From contig CACNFS010000005.1 of the NCBI GenBank assembly GCA_902619835.1, positions 1 through 64,000 on the forward strand: DNA of 64,000 nt, written 5' to 3'. The position numbers and the translations under genes are program-made. Source of the DNA: an uncultured Pelagibacteraceae bacterium. GTDB taxonomy: Bacteria > Pseudomonadota > Alphaproteobacteria > Pelagibacterales > Pelagibacteraceae. Of this stretch, positions 17,120 to 26,752 are shown piece after piece (position 1 is the stretch's first letter; each line of letters starts with the position of its first letter). The notes below the pieces were generated by a model. The model made no database searches, was not told where the DNA came from, and saw nothing but the letters and a program-made list of their open reading frames with translations.

Positions 17120-18840
17120 ATATATTTGAAAATTATTTAAAAAAAATAAATAAAATTATTTTAGAAAATAAAGTTTTTTTAAATTTAGAAAATATTGAAA
17201 GTTTAACAAATGTTAATTTAGAATCTCCCCCTGAACCTTTCAATTATGATTTATCAACTAATGTCTGTTTGGTTTTAGCAAAAGCAAATAAAATTATTCC
17301 TCATAAATTAGCATTAGAGGTAAAAAATCTTCTTTTGAATAAAATTAATCATTTTGAAAAAGTTGATATAGCTGGACCAGGTTTCCTTAATATTAAACTT
17401 TCAAAACAAGGAATGGTCGTAAATATAAATGAAATAATTAAGAATAAAGATAATTTTGGATCAAAACAAACTAATAAAACTTATAATGTAGAGTTTGTTT
17501 CAGCTAATCCGACAGGTCCAATGCACGTAGGGCATTGTAGAGGAGCTATCTTTGGGGATGTTTTATCAAATTTACTTCTATTCAATGGCAATAAAGTCGT
17601 AAAAGAATATTATATTAATGATTATGGAAACCAGATCAAAAACTTTGTTGAATCTATTTATCTTAGAATTAGAGAAATAAAATTTAAAGAAAAATTTATT
17701 GTGAAAGAAAATTTATATCCAGGAGAATATATTAAAGAAATAGCAAAAAATATAATCTCAAATAATAAAAACTTAAATGTTGAAAATATTGACAATTGTT
17801 TTGATAAATTAAAAACACTTTCTTTAAATGAGTCAATGAAACTTATAAAAGATGATTTAAAAAAACTTGGTATAAAACATGATAATTTTTTTTCAGAAAC
17901 CTATTTAGTGAAAAAAGATTTAGTTAAAAAAACAGTAGAAAAATTGAAAGATAAAAAATTTGTTGAGGAAGGTTTTCTTGATCCACCAAAAGGTGAACAA
18001 TCTAAAAACTGGAAAAAAATTAAAAGATTAATTTTCAAATCTTCAAAATTCGGCGATGATATGGATAGAGCATTGCAAAAAAATGACGGATCATGGACAT
18101 ATTTTGCCAATGACGTTGCATATCACTCAGACAAGATAAATAGGAAATTTGATAATTTGATTAATATTCTAGGTGCAGATCATACAGGGTACATAAAACG
18201 GATAACAGCTGCAGTAAAAGCTCTGTCCAATCAGAAGGTAAAACTTAATTGTAAGGTCTGTCAGTTAGTAAAATTTTACAAAAATGGCAAACCTTTCAAA
18301 ATGTCTAAAAGAGGAGGGGATTTTATTTCTGCTCAAGATTTATTAAATGAAGTAAATAAAGACTCAATAAGATTTATGATGTTAAACAGAAGCAATGATA
18401 TGGAACTAGATTTTGATTTTGAAAAAGTTAAAGAAAAAACAAAGGATAACCCTGTCTATTACGTGCAATATGCTTATGCTAGAATAAATTCAATAATAAG
18501 ATTACTAAACAAAACCCTTAATGAAAAAATTGTAATTAATTCAGACTCTTTTTCTCCTAATGAGTATGAAGAAAAAATTATCAGAAAAATATTTGAATGG
18601 CCAAAAATTATTGAGTCCGCAGTAAGTAAATTAGAACCACACAAAATTCCATTTTATCTATATGATTTGTCTACAATTTTTCATTCTTACTGGTCTAAAG
18701 GAAATGAGGACAATAAATATAGATTTATTGAAAATGGCAAAATTAAAAGAAAAGAGACTTTAGTTTTCATTTACTTGACCGCGATAGTTATTAAGAATGG
18801 AATGAGTATTCTTGGTGTATCACTACCTGAAAAAATGTAA
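17116..18840 (+). CDS. argS: Arginyl-tRNA synthetase
   Basis: This class I synthetase charges tRNA-Arg. It has 574 residues. The HIGH-type motif HVGH is at 137-140 within NPTGPMHVGHCRG. A KMSKR motif is present at 395-399, normal for bacterial ArgS outside the enterics. The N-terminal Add-1 domain and C-terminal anticodon-binding domain (DALR type) are present. It sits between dgt and a small membrane protein, overlapping both by a few bases. Confidence 0.98.
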   Translation: MNIFENYLKKINKIILENKVFLNLENIESLTNVNLESPPEPFNYDLSTNVCLVLAKANKIIPHKLALEVKNLLLNKINHFEKVDIAGPGFLNIKLSKQGMVVNINEIIKNKDNFGSKQTNKTYNVEFVSANPTGPMHVGHCRGAIFGDVLSNLLLFNGNKVVKEYYINDYGNQIKNFVESIYLRIREIKFKEKFIVKENLYPGEYIKEIAKNIISNNKNLNVENIDNCFDKLKTLSLNESMKLIKDDLKKLGIKHDNFFSETYLVKKDLVKKTVEKLKDKKFVEEGFLDPPKGEQSKNWKKIKRLIFKSSKFGDDMDRALQKNDGSWTYFANDVAYHSDKINRKFDNLINILGADHTGYIKRITAAVKALSNQKVKLNCKVCQLVKFYKNGKPFKMSKRGGDFISAQDLLNEVNKDSIRFMMLNRSNDMELDFDFEKVKEKTKDNPVYYVQYAYARINSIIRLLNKTLNEKIVINSDSFSPNEYEEKIIRKIFEWPKIIESAVSKLEPHKIPFYLYDLSTIFHSYWSKGNEDNKYRFIENGKIKRKETLVFIYLTAIVIKNGMSILGVSLPEKM

Positions 18841-19100
18841 TGCACAAAATATTTAATATTTCACTACTTTTATTAATTATTTCTTTTGTTATTTTTATTT
18901 ATCAATATTATTCTTCTAGTAAAAATATTAAAGCAAAGTATTATAATCGTGAGAACATCGATATAATCTTAAAAGATAAAATTAAGGATCTTCCAGTTTT
19001 GAAAAATGATACTGATAATGTAATAGAATTTAATAATTCTTTCCAAACTGAGATAAAAAATGAAAAAAAAAGAAGTTTCTGGGATTTGTTAAATAAATGA
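18840..19100 (+). CDS. Small single-pass membrane protein (possible SPOR-protein remnant)
   Basis: This 86-residue protein has one N-terminal TM helix (about 5-23) and a charged, Lys/Asp/Asn-rich tail, placing the tail in the periplasm or cytoplasm depending on topology. No catalytic motif is visible. In many alphaproteobacteria the gene between argS and nagZ encodes a larger TM protein with a C-terminal SPOR (peptidoglycan-binding) domain. This one occupies that slot but lacks the SPOR part. The reading frame is intact, with 1-bp (argS) and 4-bp (nagZ) overlaps, so it is probably translated. I infer reduction rather than a broken gene. Confidence 0.7.
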   Translation: MHKIFNISLLLLIISFVIFIYQYYSSSKNIKAKYYNRENIDIILKDKIKDLPVLKNDTDNVIEFNNSFQTEIKNEKKRSFWDLLNK

Positions 19101-20041
19101 AATGTAAGGCTTTGATAATTAGTCTAAAGGGTTCAAAACTAACAAAAAAAGAGAAAATTTTACTTTCAAAAGAAAAACCGTGGGGTGTCATTTTGTTCAA
19201 AAGAAACTTAAAGACCTATAAGCAGGTTAAAAATTTAACAAGTCAAATAAAAGAATTAACTAAAAATAATAAGTTCCCTATATTAATCGATGAAGAGGGC
19301 GCAAGCGTCTCTAGATTAAGCGGGATAATAAAGCATGACATATCAGCATATTATTTCGGAAGTTTATTTAAAGAAAACAAATATTTTTGTATTAAGGTTT
19401 ATAAACATTATATAAATTCTTTAAGTAAAATTCTTAAAGACCTTGGTTTTAATATCAATACTATACCTGTACTTGATATATTGAGAAAAAATACCAATAA
19501 AATTATTGGAAACCGAAGTTTTTCAAGAGATAAAAAAATTGTAAAAGATCTAGGCAAACTTACCATTAAATTTTTACATTCAAACAAAATTGCAGGGGTT
19601 ATTAAGCATATACCAGGACACGGTGCTTCATCTGTAGATAGTCATAAACGGATGCCAAAAATTTTACATAGTTTAAAGAGACTTGATAAAACTGACTTTT
19701 ATCCTTTTAAAGACTCAAAAGCTAAATTTGCTATGACTGCTCATATTTTGTTTTCAAAAATTGACAATAAAAATGTTGCTACTTTTTCAAAAGAAATTAT
19801 CAGTAATATTATCAGAAAAAAAATGAAATTTCGGGGTGTTATAATTTCAGACGATATTTCAATGAAAGCACTAAAATATGATTTAATTAATAATGCAAAA
19901 AAATCATTAGAGGCAGGTTGCAATCTTGTCCTATATTGTTCAGGTAAGACAAATGACAACTTAAGATTGATTAAATCTGTGCCTTATATCGATAAATTTA
20001 CCAAAAAAAAAACATCAGAATTTTTCAAATTTTTGAGGTAA
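19097..20041 (+). CDS. nagZ: Beta-N-acetylhexosaminidase (GH3), peptidoglycan recycling
   Basis: This cytoplasmic GH3 enzyme removes GlcNAc from anhydromuropeptides. It has 314 residues. Motifs include GVILFKRNL, LIDEEGASVSRL, KHIPGHG (170-176, with catalytic-loop His175) and ISDDISM with the candidate nucleophile D252. The usual N-terminal start is kept, and the ATGA overlap with the upstream gene supports it. It precedes scpA, as in other alphaproteobacteria. Confidence 0.94.
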   Translation: MKCKALIISLKGSKLTKKEKILLSKEKPWGVILFKRNLKTYKQVKNLTSQIKELTKNNKFPILIDEEGASVSRLSGIIKHDISAYYFGSLFKENKYFCIKVYKHYINSLSKILKDLGFNINTIPVLDILRKNTNKIIGNRSFSRDKKIVKDLGKLTIKFLHSNKIAGVIKHIPGHGASSVDSHKRMPKILHSLKRLDKTDFYPFKDSKAKFAMTAHILFSKIDNKNVATFSKEIISNIIRKKMKFRGVIISDDISMKALKYDLINNAKKSLEAGCNLVLYCSGKTNDNLRLIKSVPYIDKFTKKKTSEFFKFLR

Positions 20042-20049
20042 AATTAAAT

Positions 20050-20784
20050 ATGGAGTCGAAAAAAATAAGTCAAATATCTGTAAATATACCAAATTTTAGC
20101 GGACCTTTAGAAATCTTACTTGATCTAGCTAAAACACAAAAGGTAGATTTAGCTGAAATATCTATTACTGAGTTAGCAGATCAATTCCTAGAATTTATTA
20201 AAAACCACAAGGATTTGAATTTAGAGACAGCATCAGAGTTCTTGTTAATGGCCACTTGGCTTGCATATTTAAAATCAAAATTATTACTACCCGAAGATGA
20301 AGAAGATGACTTCAAAGCTTTAGAAGTAGCCGAAAAACTTAAATTACAACTAAAAAAATTAGAATTAATTCGAATACTTTCTGATCAAATGCTTCAGAAA
20401 AAGAGATTAGGTGTTCATATTTTTACAAGAGGAATGAAAGGCGGTATAAGGTCTATAAATACCCCGATTTATGATGTTTCACTTTATGAGCTTCTAAAAA
20501 CTTATTCAAGTATACAAATGCAAAAAACTTTTCAAAATATTAGTATACCAAAATTACCTGTATTTACTACAGAGGAGGGAATTAAGCTGATTAGAAAAAA
20601 TTTAGATAATATAGCTGATTGGAAAGAATTAATAAAATTAGTGCCAGAATTTTATCTTAATAATAAAATGAAAAGAACCGGTGTATCTGGGATTTTTGCT
20701 GCGAGTCTTGAACTAGCAAAAGAGGGAGTAATATCAATATCTCAGTCAAAATTATTTGACAAGTTAATGATTAAAAAATCGTAA
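20050..20784 (+). CDS. scpA: Segregation and condensation protein A (kleisin)
   Basis: This kleisin subunit of the Smc-ScpAB condensin has 244 residues. The N-terminal helical domain (NFSGPLEILLDLAKTQKVD, the conserved FEGPLDLLL-like motif) and a C-terminal winged helix are recognisable. The middle is acidic and Leu-rich. It directly abuts scpB (20785). Confidence 0.94.
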   Translation: MESKKISQISVNIPNFSGPLEILLDLAKTQKVDLAEISITELADQFLEFIKNHKDLNLETASEFLLMATWLAYLKSKLLLPEDEEDDFKALEVAEKLKLQLKKLELIRILSDQMLQKKRLGVHIFTRGMKGGIRSINTPIYDVSLYELLKTYSSIQMQKTFQNISIPKLPVFTTEEGIKLIRKNLDNIADWKELIKLVPEFYLNNKMKRTGVSGIFAASLELAKEGVISISQSKLFDKLMIKKS

Positions 20785-21471
20785 ATGAAAAGCAAGAAAA
20801 AAAATAATATAATAGACTTCCCTAGTTCTCCGACTAAATTAGAGAGACAAGTCGAGGCAATACTTTTTGCAGCTTCAGAACCATTAGACATCGAAACAAT
20901 TGAAAAAAGAGTTCAAACAACAACAAATATTAAAAAAATTTTGGAAAATTTAAAAGAAATTTATAAAAAAAGAGGAATAAATTTAATTTGTATCAAAGGG
21001 AAATGGTCATTCAGGACCGCTGAAGACTTGTCAAAACTAATGGCCTTACAAAAATCTACTCATAAAAAATTATCTAAAGCCACCATTGAGACTCTTGCAA
21101 TAATTGTTTATCATCAACCAGTTACGCGATCTGAAATTGAAGAAATACGGGGGGTTTCATTTGCAACAAACACTTTGGAAATTTTATTAGAATTAAACTG
21201 GGTAAGACCAGCAGGAAGAAAAGAGGTTGTAGGGAAACCTATACAATATGCGACAACTGAAAATTTTTTAAATCATTTTAATATACAAAAATTGTCGGAT
21301 CTTCCTACAATTGATGAGTTGGGCTCAGCGGGTTTAATTGATACAGCTACTATTGATAAGTCAATTTTTGGTACCGGTAAATTCTTCAAAGAACAGTCTA
21401 TAGCTGAAAAACAGAATATTTATGAAGATATAGACGAGGCTATTAAAAAAACTACTGAAGAGGAGAAATAA
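20785..21471 (+). CDS. scpB: Segregation and condensation protein B
   Basis: This is the ScpA partner, with tandem winged-helix domains, 228 residues long. Family motifs include VEAILFAASEPLD, TIETLAIIVYHQPVTRSEIEEIRG (shown in part) and a GKPIQYATT segment. The C-terminal tail is acidic and probably disordered. It follows scpA without a gap and precedes the tat genes. Confidence 0.95.
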   Translation: MKSKKKNNIIDFPSSPTKLERQVEAILFAASEPLDIETIEKRVQTTTNIKKILENLKEIYKKRGINLICIKGKWSFRTAEDLSKLMALQKSTHKKLSKATIETLAIIVYHQPVTRSEIEEIRGVSFATNTLEILLELNWVRPAGRKEVVGKPIQYATTENFLNHFNIQKLSDLPTIDELGSAGLIDTATIDKSIFGTGKFFKEQSIAEKQNIYEDIDEAIKKTTEEEK

Positions 21472-21513
21472 ATATATTTATTTAAGTCTTTTTTATGTAT
21501 ATATTTAATAATT

Positions 21514-21711
21514 ATGGGAATTAGTTTTTGGCAGATAGCCATTGTTGTTGTTTTGGTTGTTCTACTTTTTGGTAGAGGCAAGATATCAAGTTTAATGGGA
21601 GATGTAGCAAAAGGCATTAAGAGTTTTAAAAGAGGGATGTCTGACGACACGTCAACTAATAATCAAGATGACAATTCCAAGTCAGACAATTCCGATACTG
21701 AAAATAAATAA
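21514..21711 (+). CDS. tatA: Sec-independent protein translocase TatA
   Basis: This is the pore-forming subunit of twin-arginine export. It has 65 residues: a short N-terminal TM (about 5-20), the FGRGK hinge, an amphipathic helix ([16 protein letters not shown]), and a polar Asp/Asn/Ser tail. Length and layout are typical. Together with tatB and tatC it makes a complete TatABC system, whose likely client in this window is the M48 lipoprotein at 35.7 kb. Confidence 0.95.
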   Translation: MGISFWQIAIVVVLVVLLFGRGKISSLMGDVAKGIKSFKRGMSDDTSTNNQDDNSKSDNSDTENK

Positions 21712-21716
21712 TCAAA

Positions 21717-21953
21717 ATGCCTCAAATTGGATGGTTAGAGATTCTATCATTAGTAATTATTGCAATATTAGTGCTCGGTCCTAAAGAATTCCCAATAGCT
21801 TTAAAAAAAATTGGTTCTTATATTGGTAAGCTAAAAAATACTTTGAGGAATTTTCAAAATGAAGTTTCATCAGCAACAAAAGAAATTGATATTGATAAAG
21901 ATATAATTTCCAAAAAAGAAAAAACTCAAAAAGATTTAGATAAAAATGGGTGA
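21717..21953 (+). CDS. tatB: Sec-independent protein translocase TatB
   Basis: This Tat receptor subunit has 78 residues, shorter than the usual 120-170. It has the N-terminal TM with the TatB-type LGPKEFP hinge and the following amphipathic helix. The long disordered tail seen in other species is cut back. It overlaps tatC by 8 bp. Confidence 0.92.
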   Translation: MPQIGWLEILSLVIIAILVLGPKEFPIALKKIGSYIGKLKNTLRNFQNEVSSATKEIDIDKDIISKKEKTQKDLDKNG

Positions 21954-22713
21954 AAATAATTCATTTACCAGCCATTTTGTAGAGTTACGTTCAAGGCTGC
22001 TTAACTCTATAATATTCATTTTTATAATTTTTATAATTTCCTATTTTTTTGCTGAAGATATTTATAATTTTTTAGTTGAGCCTTACTCTAATGCTGTAAA
22101 GGATGACCAGACTTCTAGGCGTCTAATTTTCACAGCATTACATGAAACATTTATAACTTATATTAAAGTTGCTTTTTTTTCTGCAATTTTTCTTGGAAGT
22201 CCAGTATTATTAATTCAAATTTACAAATTTATTGCACCAGGTCTATATAAAAACGAAAAAAATGCAATTCTTCCTTATTTGATTTGCACTCCTATACTTT
22301 TTTTACTAGGGGGTTTTATTGTTTATTTTTTAGTGATGCCTTTAGCAATAAAATTTTTTTTATCTTTTGAGACTTTAGGATCTGATACAAATTTACCGAT
22401 ACAACTTGAGGCAAAAGTAAATGAATATCTTTCATTAATAATGAGACTTATATTTGCTTTTGGTATAAGTTTTCAATTGCCAATTTTATTAAATTTATTA
22501 GCAAGAATCGGTGTGGTAAATTCAAAATATCTTAAAACAAGAAGAAGATATGTAATAGTAATAATTTTTGCTTTAGCTGCAATTTTAACACCACCTGACC
22601 CAATTACACAGGTCGGTCTAGCAATACCTTTGTTATTACTTTATGAATTATCTATATTTACAGTCAGATTTACAGAAAAGAAACAAGAAAAAGAAAATTT
22701 AAAAGATGCATAA
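21946..22713 (+). CDS. tatC: Sec-independent protein translocase TatC
   Basis: This is the core Tat receptor that binds twin-arginine signal peptides. It has 255 residues and six predicted TM helices. The N-terminal FVELRSRLL motif and the conserved loop (Phe-rich ...PVLLIQIYKFIAPGLYKNEK) are present. It is translationally coupled to tatB and serS by 8-bp overlaps. Confidence 0.96.
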   Translation: MGENNSFTSHFVELRSRLLNSIIFIFIIFIISYFFAEDIYNFLVEPYSNAVKDDQTSRRLIFTALHETFITYIKVAFFSAIFLGSPVLLIQIYKFIAPGLYKNEKNAILPYLICTPILFLLGGFIVYFLVMPLAIKFFLSFETLGSDTNLPIQLEAKVNEYLSLIMRLIFAFGISFQLPILLNLLARIGVVNSKYLKTRRRYVIVIIFALAAILTPPDPITQVGLAIPLLLLYELSIFTVRFTEKKQEKENLKDA

Positions 22714-23956
22714 TATTAAAGATTTGAGAAAAAATTTAAACCATTTTAAAAAAAAATTAAAAGATAGAAATTTTGATTTTAATATAAATTTATTTGAAAA
22801 ATTAGATGAAACAAATAGAAAATTAATTAGCGAAAAAGAAAAACTGGAGCAAGAAAAAAAAATATTATCTAAATCAAAAGATAAATCAAATTTTGAAAAA
22901 TCTAAAAAAATTTCAGAAAAAATTTTTCAAATTTCAATTGATCAAAATCTTTCCCAAAAAAAATTAGATGAATTAATGTATTTTATTCCTAATATAGCTT
23001 TAGATGATGTGCCAGTTGGAAATGATAAAAAATCGAATAAATTAATAGAAAAATTTGGCAATATTAAAAAATTTTCTTTCAAACCAAAATCTCATATAGA
23101 AATTGGTATAAAAAATAATCAAATTGACTTCGATACATCAATCAAATTATCAGGTTCTAGATTCGTAGTTCTAAAAAGCCAAATGGCTCTTCTTGAAAGA
23201 GCTCTGATAAATTTTATGTTAGATATACATACAACAGAATTCAATTATAACGAAATATCACCGCCATTAATTGTAAATGAAGATATCATGTTTGGAACTG
23301 GTCAGCTTCCTAAATTTGAAGCAGATCAATTTGAAATTAAATTTGAGAACTCTGATCAAAGAAAATTTCTTATCCCAACTGCTGAAGTTGTTTTAACAAA
23401 TTTAGTTAGGGATACAATTTTGCATAAAGATGAACTACCTTTAAGATTTGTAGCATCTACACCTTGCTTTCGTAAAGAAGCTGGAAGTTATGGAAAAGAC
23501 ACTAAAGGCATGATTAGACAACATCAATTTTATAAAGTTGAATTAGTAAGTATAATTGAACCTCAAAATTGTAATTTAGAACTAGATAGAATGTTAAGTT
23601 GTGCAAAAGAGATACTGAAAAGATTAGAAATCCCTTTTCAAACTGTATTACTATCTACTGGAGATATGGGTTTTAGTGCAGAAAAAACATATGATATTGA
23701 AGCATGGATTCCATCTGAAAACAAATATAGAGAAATCTCAAGTTGTTCATCATGCGGCACTTTTCAAGCTAGAAGAATGGACACAAAATATAAATTTAAA
23801 AATGAAAAAAATTTTGTAGGAACTTTAAATGGATCTGGTTTAGCGGTGGGCAGACTAATGATAGCATTGTTAGAAAATAATCAAAACGAAGATGGCTCAA
23901 TTAATATTCCAAATATCTTAAAAAAATATATGAATAATTTGGATAAAATTTCTTAA
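22706..23956 (+). CDS. serS: Seryl-tRNA synthetase
   Basis: This class II synthetase has 416 residues. It has a long N-terminal antiparallel coiled-coil arm (about 30-105, Lys/Glu-rich) that reads the tRNA-Ser variable arm. Motif 2 (FRKEAGSYGKDTKGMIRQHQF, shown here in part) and motif 3 (NGSGLAVGRLMIALLEN) follow. Its client tRNA-Ser(UGA) lies at 39.6 kb. The placement after tatC is standard for this lineage. Confidence 0.97.
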   Translation: MHNIKDLRKNLNHFKKKLKDRNFDFNINLFEKLDETNRKLISEKEKLEQEKKILSKSKDKSNFEKSKKISEKIFQISIDQNLSQKKLDELMYFIPNIALDDVPVGNDKKSNKLIEKFGNIKKFSFKPKSHIEIGIKNNQIDFDTSIKLSGSRFVVLKSQMALLERALINFMLDIHTTEFNYNEISPPLIVNEDIMFGTGQLPKFEADQFEIKFENSDQRKFLIPTAEVVLTNLVRDTILHKDELPLRFVASTPCFRKEAGSYGKDTKGMIRQHQFYKVELVSIIEPQNCNLELDRMLSCAKEILKRLEIPFQTVLLSTGDMGFSAEKTYDIEAWIPSENKYREISSCSSCGTFQARRMDTKYKFKNEKNFVGTLNGSGLAVGRLMIALLENNQNEDGSINIPNILKKYMNNLDKIS

Positions 23957-24000
23957 AATTTAACTTGTTAATTTAATACATTTACTATAATTGTCTTTTC

Positions 24001-24285
24001 ATGAGTGGACAAGGAATAGCACAATTTATACCTCTAATATTAATATTTGTAATTTTTTACTTTTTCTTAATTAGACCTCAGCAAAAAAGAGTTAAGGATC
24101 ACAAAGCTATGGTTGAAGCACTTAAAAGGGGAGATGAAGTAATCACTTCTGGTGGCATAATAGGAGTGGTAGATCGCGTAATGGAAGATGATAGAATTGA
24201 AGTTATAATTGGTGAGGGAACAAAAGTTCAAATTATAAGATCTACGATTACAAGTTTGCTTAAAAAAGAAGTCGATAAGAAATAA
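24001..24285 (+). CDS. yajC: Preprotein translocase accessory subunit YajC
   Basis: This small membrane protein associates with SecDF. It has 94 residues, with one N-terminal TM ending in the family motif FFLIRPQQKR. The cytoplasmic beta domain contains DEVITSGGIIGVV. It precedes secD, as is nearly universal. Confidence 0.96.
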   Translation: MSGQGIAQFIPLILIFVIFYFFLIRPQQKRVKDHKAMVEALKRGDEVITSGGIIGVVDRVMEDDRIEVIIGEGTKVQIIRSTITSLLKKEVDKK

Positions 24286-24294
24286 TTCTTTTTT

Positions 24295-25839
24295 GTGTTA
24301 AATTTTTCAAAAATAAATATAATTTTAATTTATTTAATATTTATTCTTATTTCAATTTTTTCTATCTTAAATCTTCAAAATAAAGATAATGTTTTTATAG
24401 ATAAAAAGATCAACCTTGGATTAGATTTACAAGGCGGTTCCTATCTTTTACTAGAAATAAATTCTGACTCTCTTATAAAGGAAAAAATTCAATCTAAGGT
24501 TATTCCAATAAAAAAACTTCTTAAAGACAACAATTTAAGATATCAAGATTTTAAGATTAAAGATAAGACTTTATCTTTTAAAACTGATGATATTGAAAGA
24601 TTTAAATTATTTTTTTTTTCAAAAAAAGATAATCTAATAAATCCTTATATCGATAATTTCAGGTCATATGAATTAGATATTAACGAACTAGAAAATAATT
24701 ATATTGAAATTTTTTTTTCAAAATTTGGAATATTGACTATTAATAATTCAGCATTAAAACAATCTATTGAGATAGTAAGACGAAGGATAGATGATGTTGG
24801 AACAAAAGAACCTACAATACTTCAAAGAGGCGAAAAAAGAATATTGGTTGAATTGCCAGGTTTAAAAGATCCGGAGAGAATCAAAAAACTTTTAGGAAAA
24901 ACTGCACAACTTAATTTTAGATTAGTTAGCGAAAATTCAGAATTTGGTGTGGACGAACTTATTTCTGAAACAGGTGAAATGCTAAAAATTAGTAAAAGAA
25001 TAGTAATGAGCGGTGAAAATTTAATCGATGCTCAGCCCAGTATTCAGAATCAACAAAACGAACCTACTGTATCTTTTAGTTTAGATAGACTTGGAGCACA
25101 AAAATTTGGAAGAGCAACAACTGACAATGTTGGTAAAAGATTAGCAATTGTTCTTGACGGAAAAATAATCAGTGCGCCCAATATTAATGAACCAATTACA
25201 TCTGGGAATGGAATGATATCTGGGAATTTTAGCTTCCAAGAGGCTACAGACTTAGCTTTATTGCTACGATCAGGAGCTTTACCAACGCCACTAGATATTG
25301 TTGAAGAAAGAACAGTGGGTCCCGATCTAGGCGAGGACTCCATAAGATCAGGTATAATATCTCTTATAGTAGGATTTATTTTAGTAATTTTATTTATGTT
25401 TTATAAATATAGAATATTTGGCTTAATCGCTAATATAGCTTTAATTTCAAACTTATTAATGTTGGCTGGTGTTTTAACTATATTAGAAGCAACATTAACT
25501 TTACCAGGTATTGCAGGTATAATCTTAACAGTAGGTATGGCAGTTGATGCTAACGTTCTTGTATTTGAAAGAATTAAAGAGGAACTAAAAACAGAAAAAT
25601 CAATAATACATGCTTTTGACACTGGTTATTCCAAAGCAAAAATTACTGTATTAGATGCTAATATTACAACACTCATAGCAGCAGCTATTCTCTTTGCTTT
25701 TGGCTCTGGTCCAGTAAAAGGCTTTGCAATAACACTAGGTATTGGAATAATTACCACGCTCTTCTCGGCATATTTCCTAGCGAGACATTTAACATCGCTG
25801 ATAGTCTTAAGAAATAATAATAAAGAAATTAAGATATGA
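24295..25839 (+). CDS. secD: Protein translocase subunit SecD
   Basis: This RND-type subunit uses the proton-motive force in late steps of Sec export. It has 514 residues from a GTG start at 24295, 9 bp after yajC; no ATG is available nearby. TM1 is followed by a large periplasmic P1 domain with the LGLDLQGGSYLLLE motif. TM2-6 include GIAGIILTVGMAVDANVLVFERIKEE (motif shown in part). It overlaps secF by 4 bp (ATGA). Confidence 0.95.
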   Translation: MLNFSKINIILIYLIFILISIFSILNLQNKDNVFIDKKINLGLDLQGGSYLLLEINSDSLIKEKIQSKVIPIKKLLKDNNLRYQDFKIKDKTLSFKTDDIERFKLFFFSKKDNLINPYIDNFRSYELDINELENNYIEIFFSKFGILTINNSALKQSIEIVRRRIDDVGTKEPTILQRGEKRILVELPGLKDPERIKKLLGKTAQLNFRLVSENSEFGVDELISETGEMLKISKRIVMSGENLIDAQPSIQNQQNEPTVSFSLDRLGAQKFGRATTDNVGKRLAIVLDGKIISAPNINEPITSGNGMISGNFSFQEATDLALLLRSGALPTPLDIVEERTVGPDLGEDSIRSGIISLIVGFILVILFMFYKYRIFGLIANIALISNLLMLAGVLTILEATLTLPGIAGIILTVGMAVDANVLVFERIKEELKTEKSIIHAFDTGYSKAKITVLDANITTLIAAAILFAFGSGPVKGFAITLGIGIITTLFSAYFLARHLTSLIVLRNNNKEIKI

Positions 25840-26744
25840 TAAATACAAACTTAAATTTTGTCTCAAAGTTCAAAAAAGCTAATATAGCTTCAATCACAAT
25901 CTTTTTATTAAGTGTTATTTTTATCACATTTAAAGGTCTAAATTTTGGAATTGATTTTAAGGGTGGAACTTTGATTGAGCTAAGAACAGATACAAATATT
26001 AAAGCATCTTCTATAAGAGAGACTTTAAATTTTATGGAACTAGGCGATGTCAATGTTAAAAGATTTGGTAAAGAAGGTGATTACTTAATTAAAGTCGAAC
26101 AAAAAGAAGTCAACAACAATAAACTTATCCCGGAAATTAAAAATAAATTAACAAATAAATTAAATGCAGAAATTGATTTTAGAAGAGTTGAAAATGTTGG
26201 CCCTAAAGTAAGTTCAGAATTATTGAAGTCATCAATAATAGCTATTTCTTTAGCATTAGCTGCTATGCTTTTTTATATATGGATAAGATTTGAATGGCAG
26301 TTTAGTGTTGGTTCTATAGTAGCTTTATTTCATGATGTGATAATTACTTTAGGTATATTTTCTGTTTTATCTTTAGAAATTAATCTTTCGATAATAGCAG
26401 CAGTTCTTACAATAGTTGGATATTCAATGAATGATACTGTTGTAATTTACGATAGAATTAGAGAAAATTTATCTAAATATACCAAAATTAGCATAAGTGA
26501 TATTGCAAATTTATCTATTAACGAAACACTTGCAAGGACGATAATAACTTCCATTACAACTTTGCTTGCCTTATTCTCAATTTATATTTTAGGAGGCGAG
26601 ATTTTGAGAGGTTTTTCTTTTGCGATGATTTTAGGTGTAATTATTGGTACTTACTCATCAATATTCGTAGCATCACCAATTTTAAAACTATTAAAAGTAA
26701 GTTCTAAAACTCTAGAAAAAGTTGACGAAAAAATTATACCCTGA
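25836..26744 (+). CDS. secF: Protein translocase subunit SecF
   Basis: This is the partner of SecD, with 302 residues and six TM helices. The D1 motif (GIDFKGGTLIELR) lies after TM1. The D4-type motif (TIVGYSMNDTVVIYDRIREN) is clear. It ends the export run and converges on the PuuD-like gene, 8 bp away. Confidence 0.96.
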   Translation: MINTNLNFVSKFKKANIASITIFLLSVIFITFKGLNFGIDFKGGTLIELRTDTNIKASSIRETLNFMELGDVNVKRFGKEGDYLIKVEQKEVNNNKLIPEIKNKLTNKLNAEIDFRRVENVGPKVSSELLKSSIIAISLALAAMLFYIWIRFEWQFSVGSIVALFHDVIITLGIFSVLSLEINLSIIAAVLTIVGYSMNDTVVIYDRIRENLSKYTKISISDIANLSINETLARTIITSITTLLALFSIYILGGEILRGFSFAMILGVIIGTYSSIFVASPILKLLKVSSKTLEKVDEKIIP

Positions 26745-26752
26745 ATAAGAAA

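Noticed and set aside
21717-21953. tatB as a broken gene because it is short
   Set aside because: The TM, hinge and amphipathic helix are complete; only the dispensable tail is reduced.
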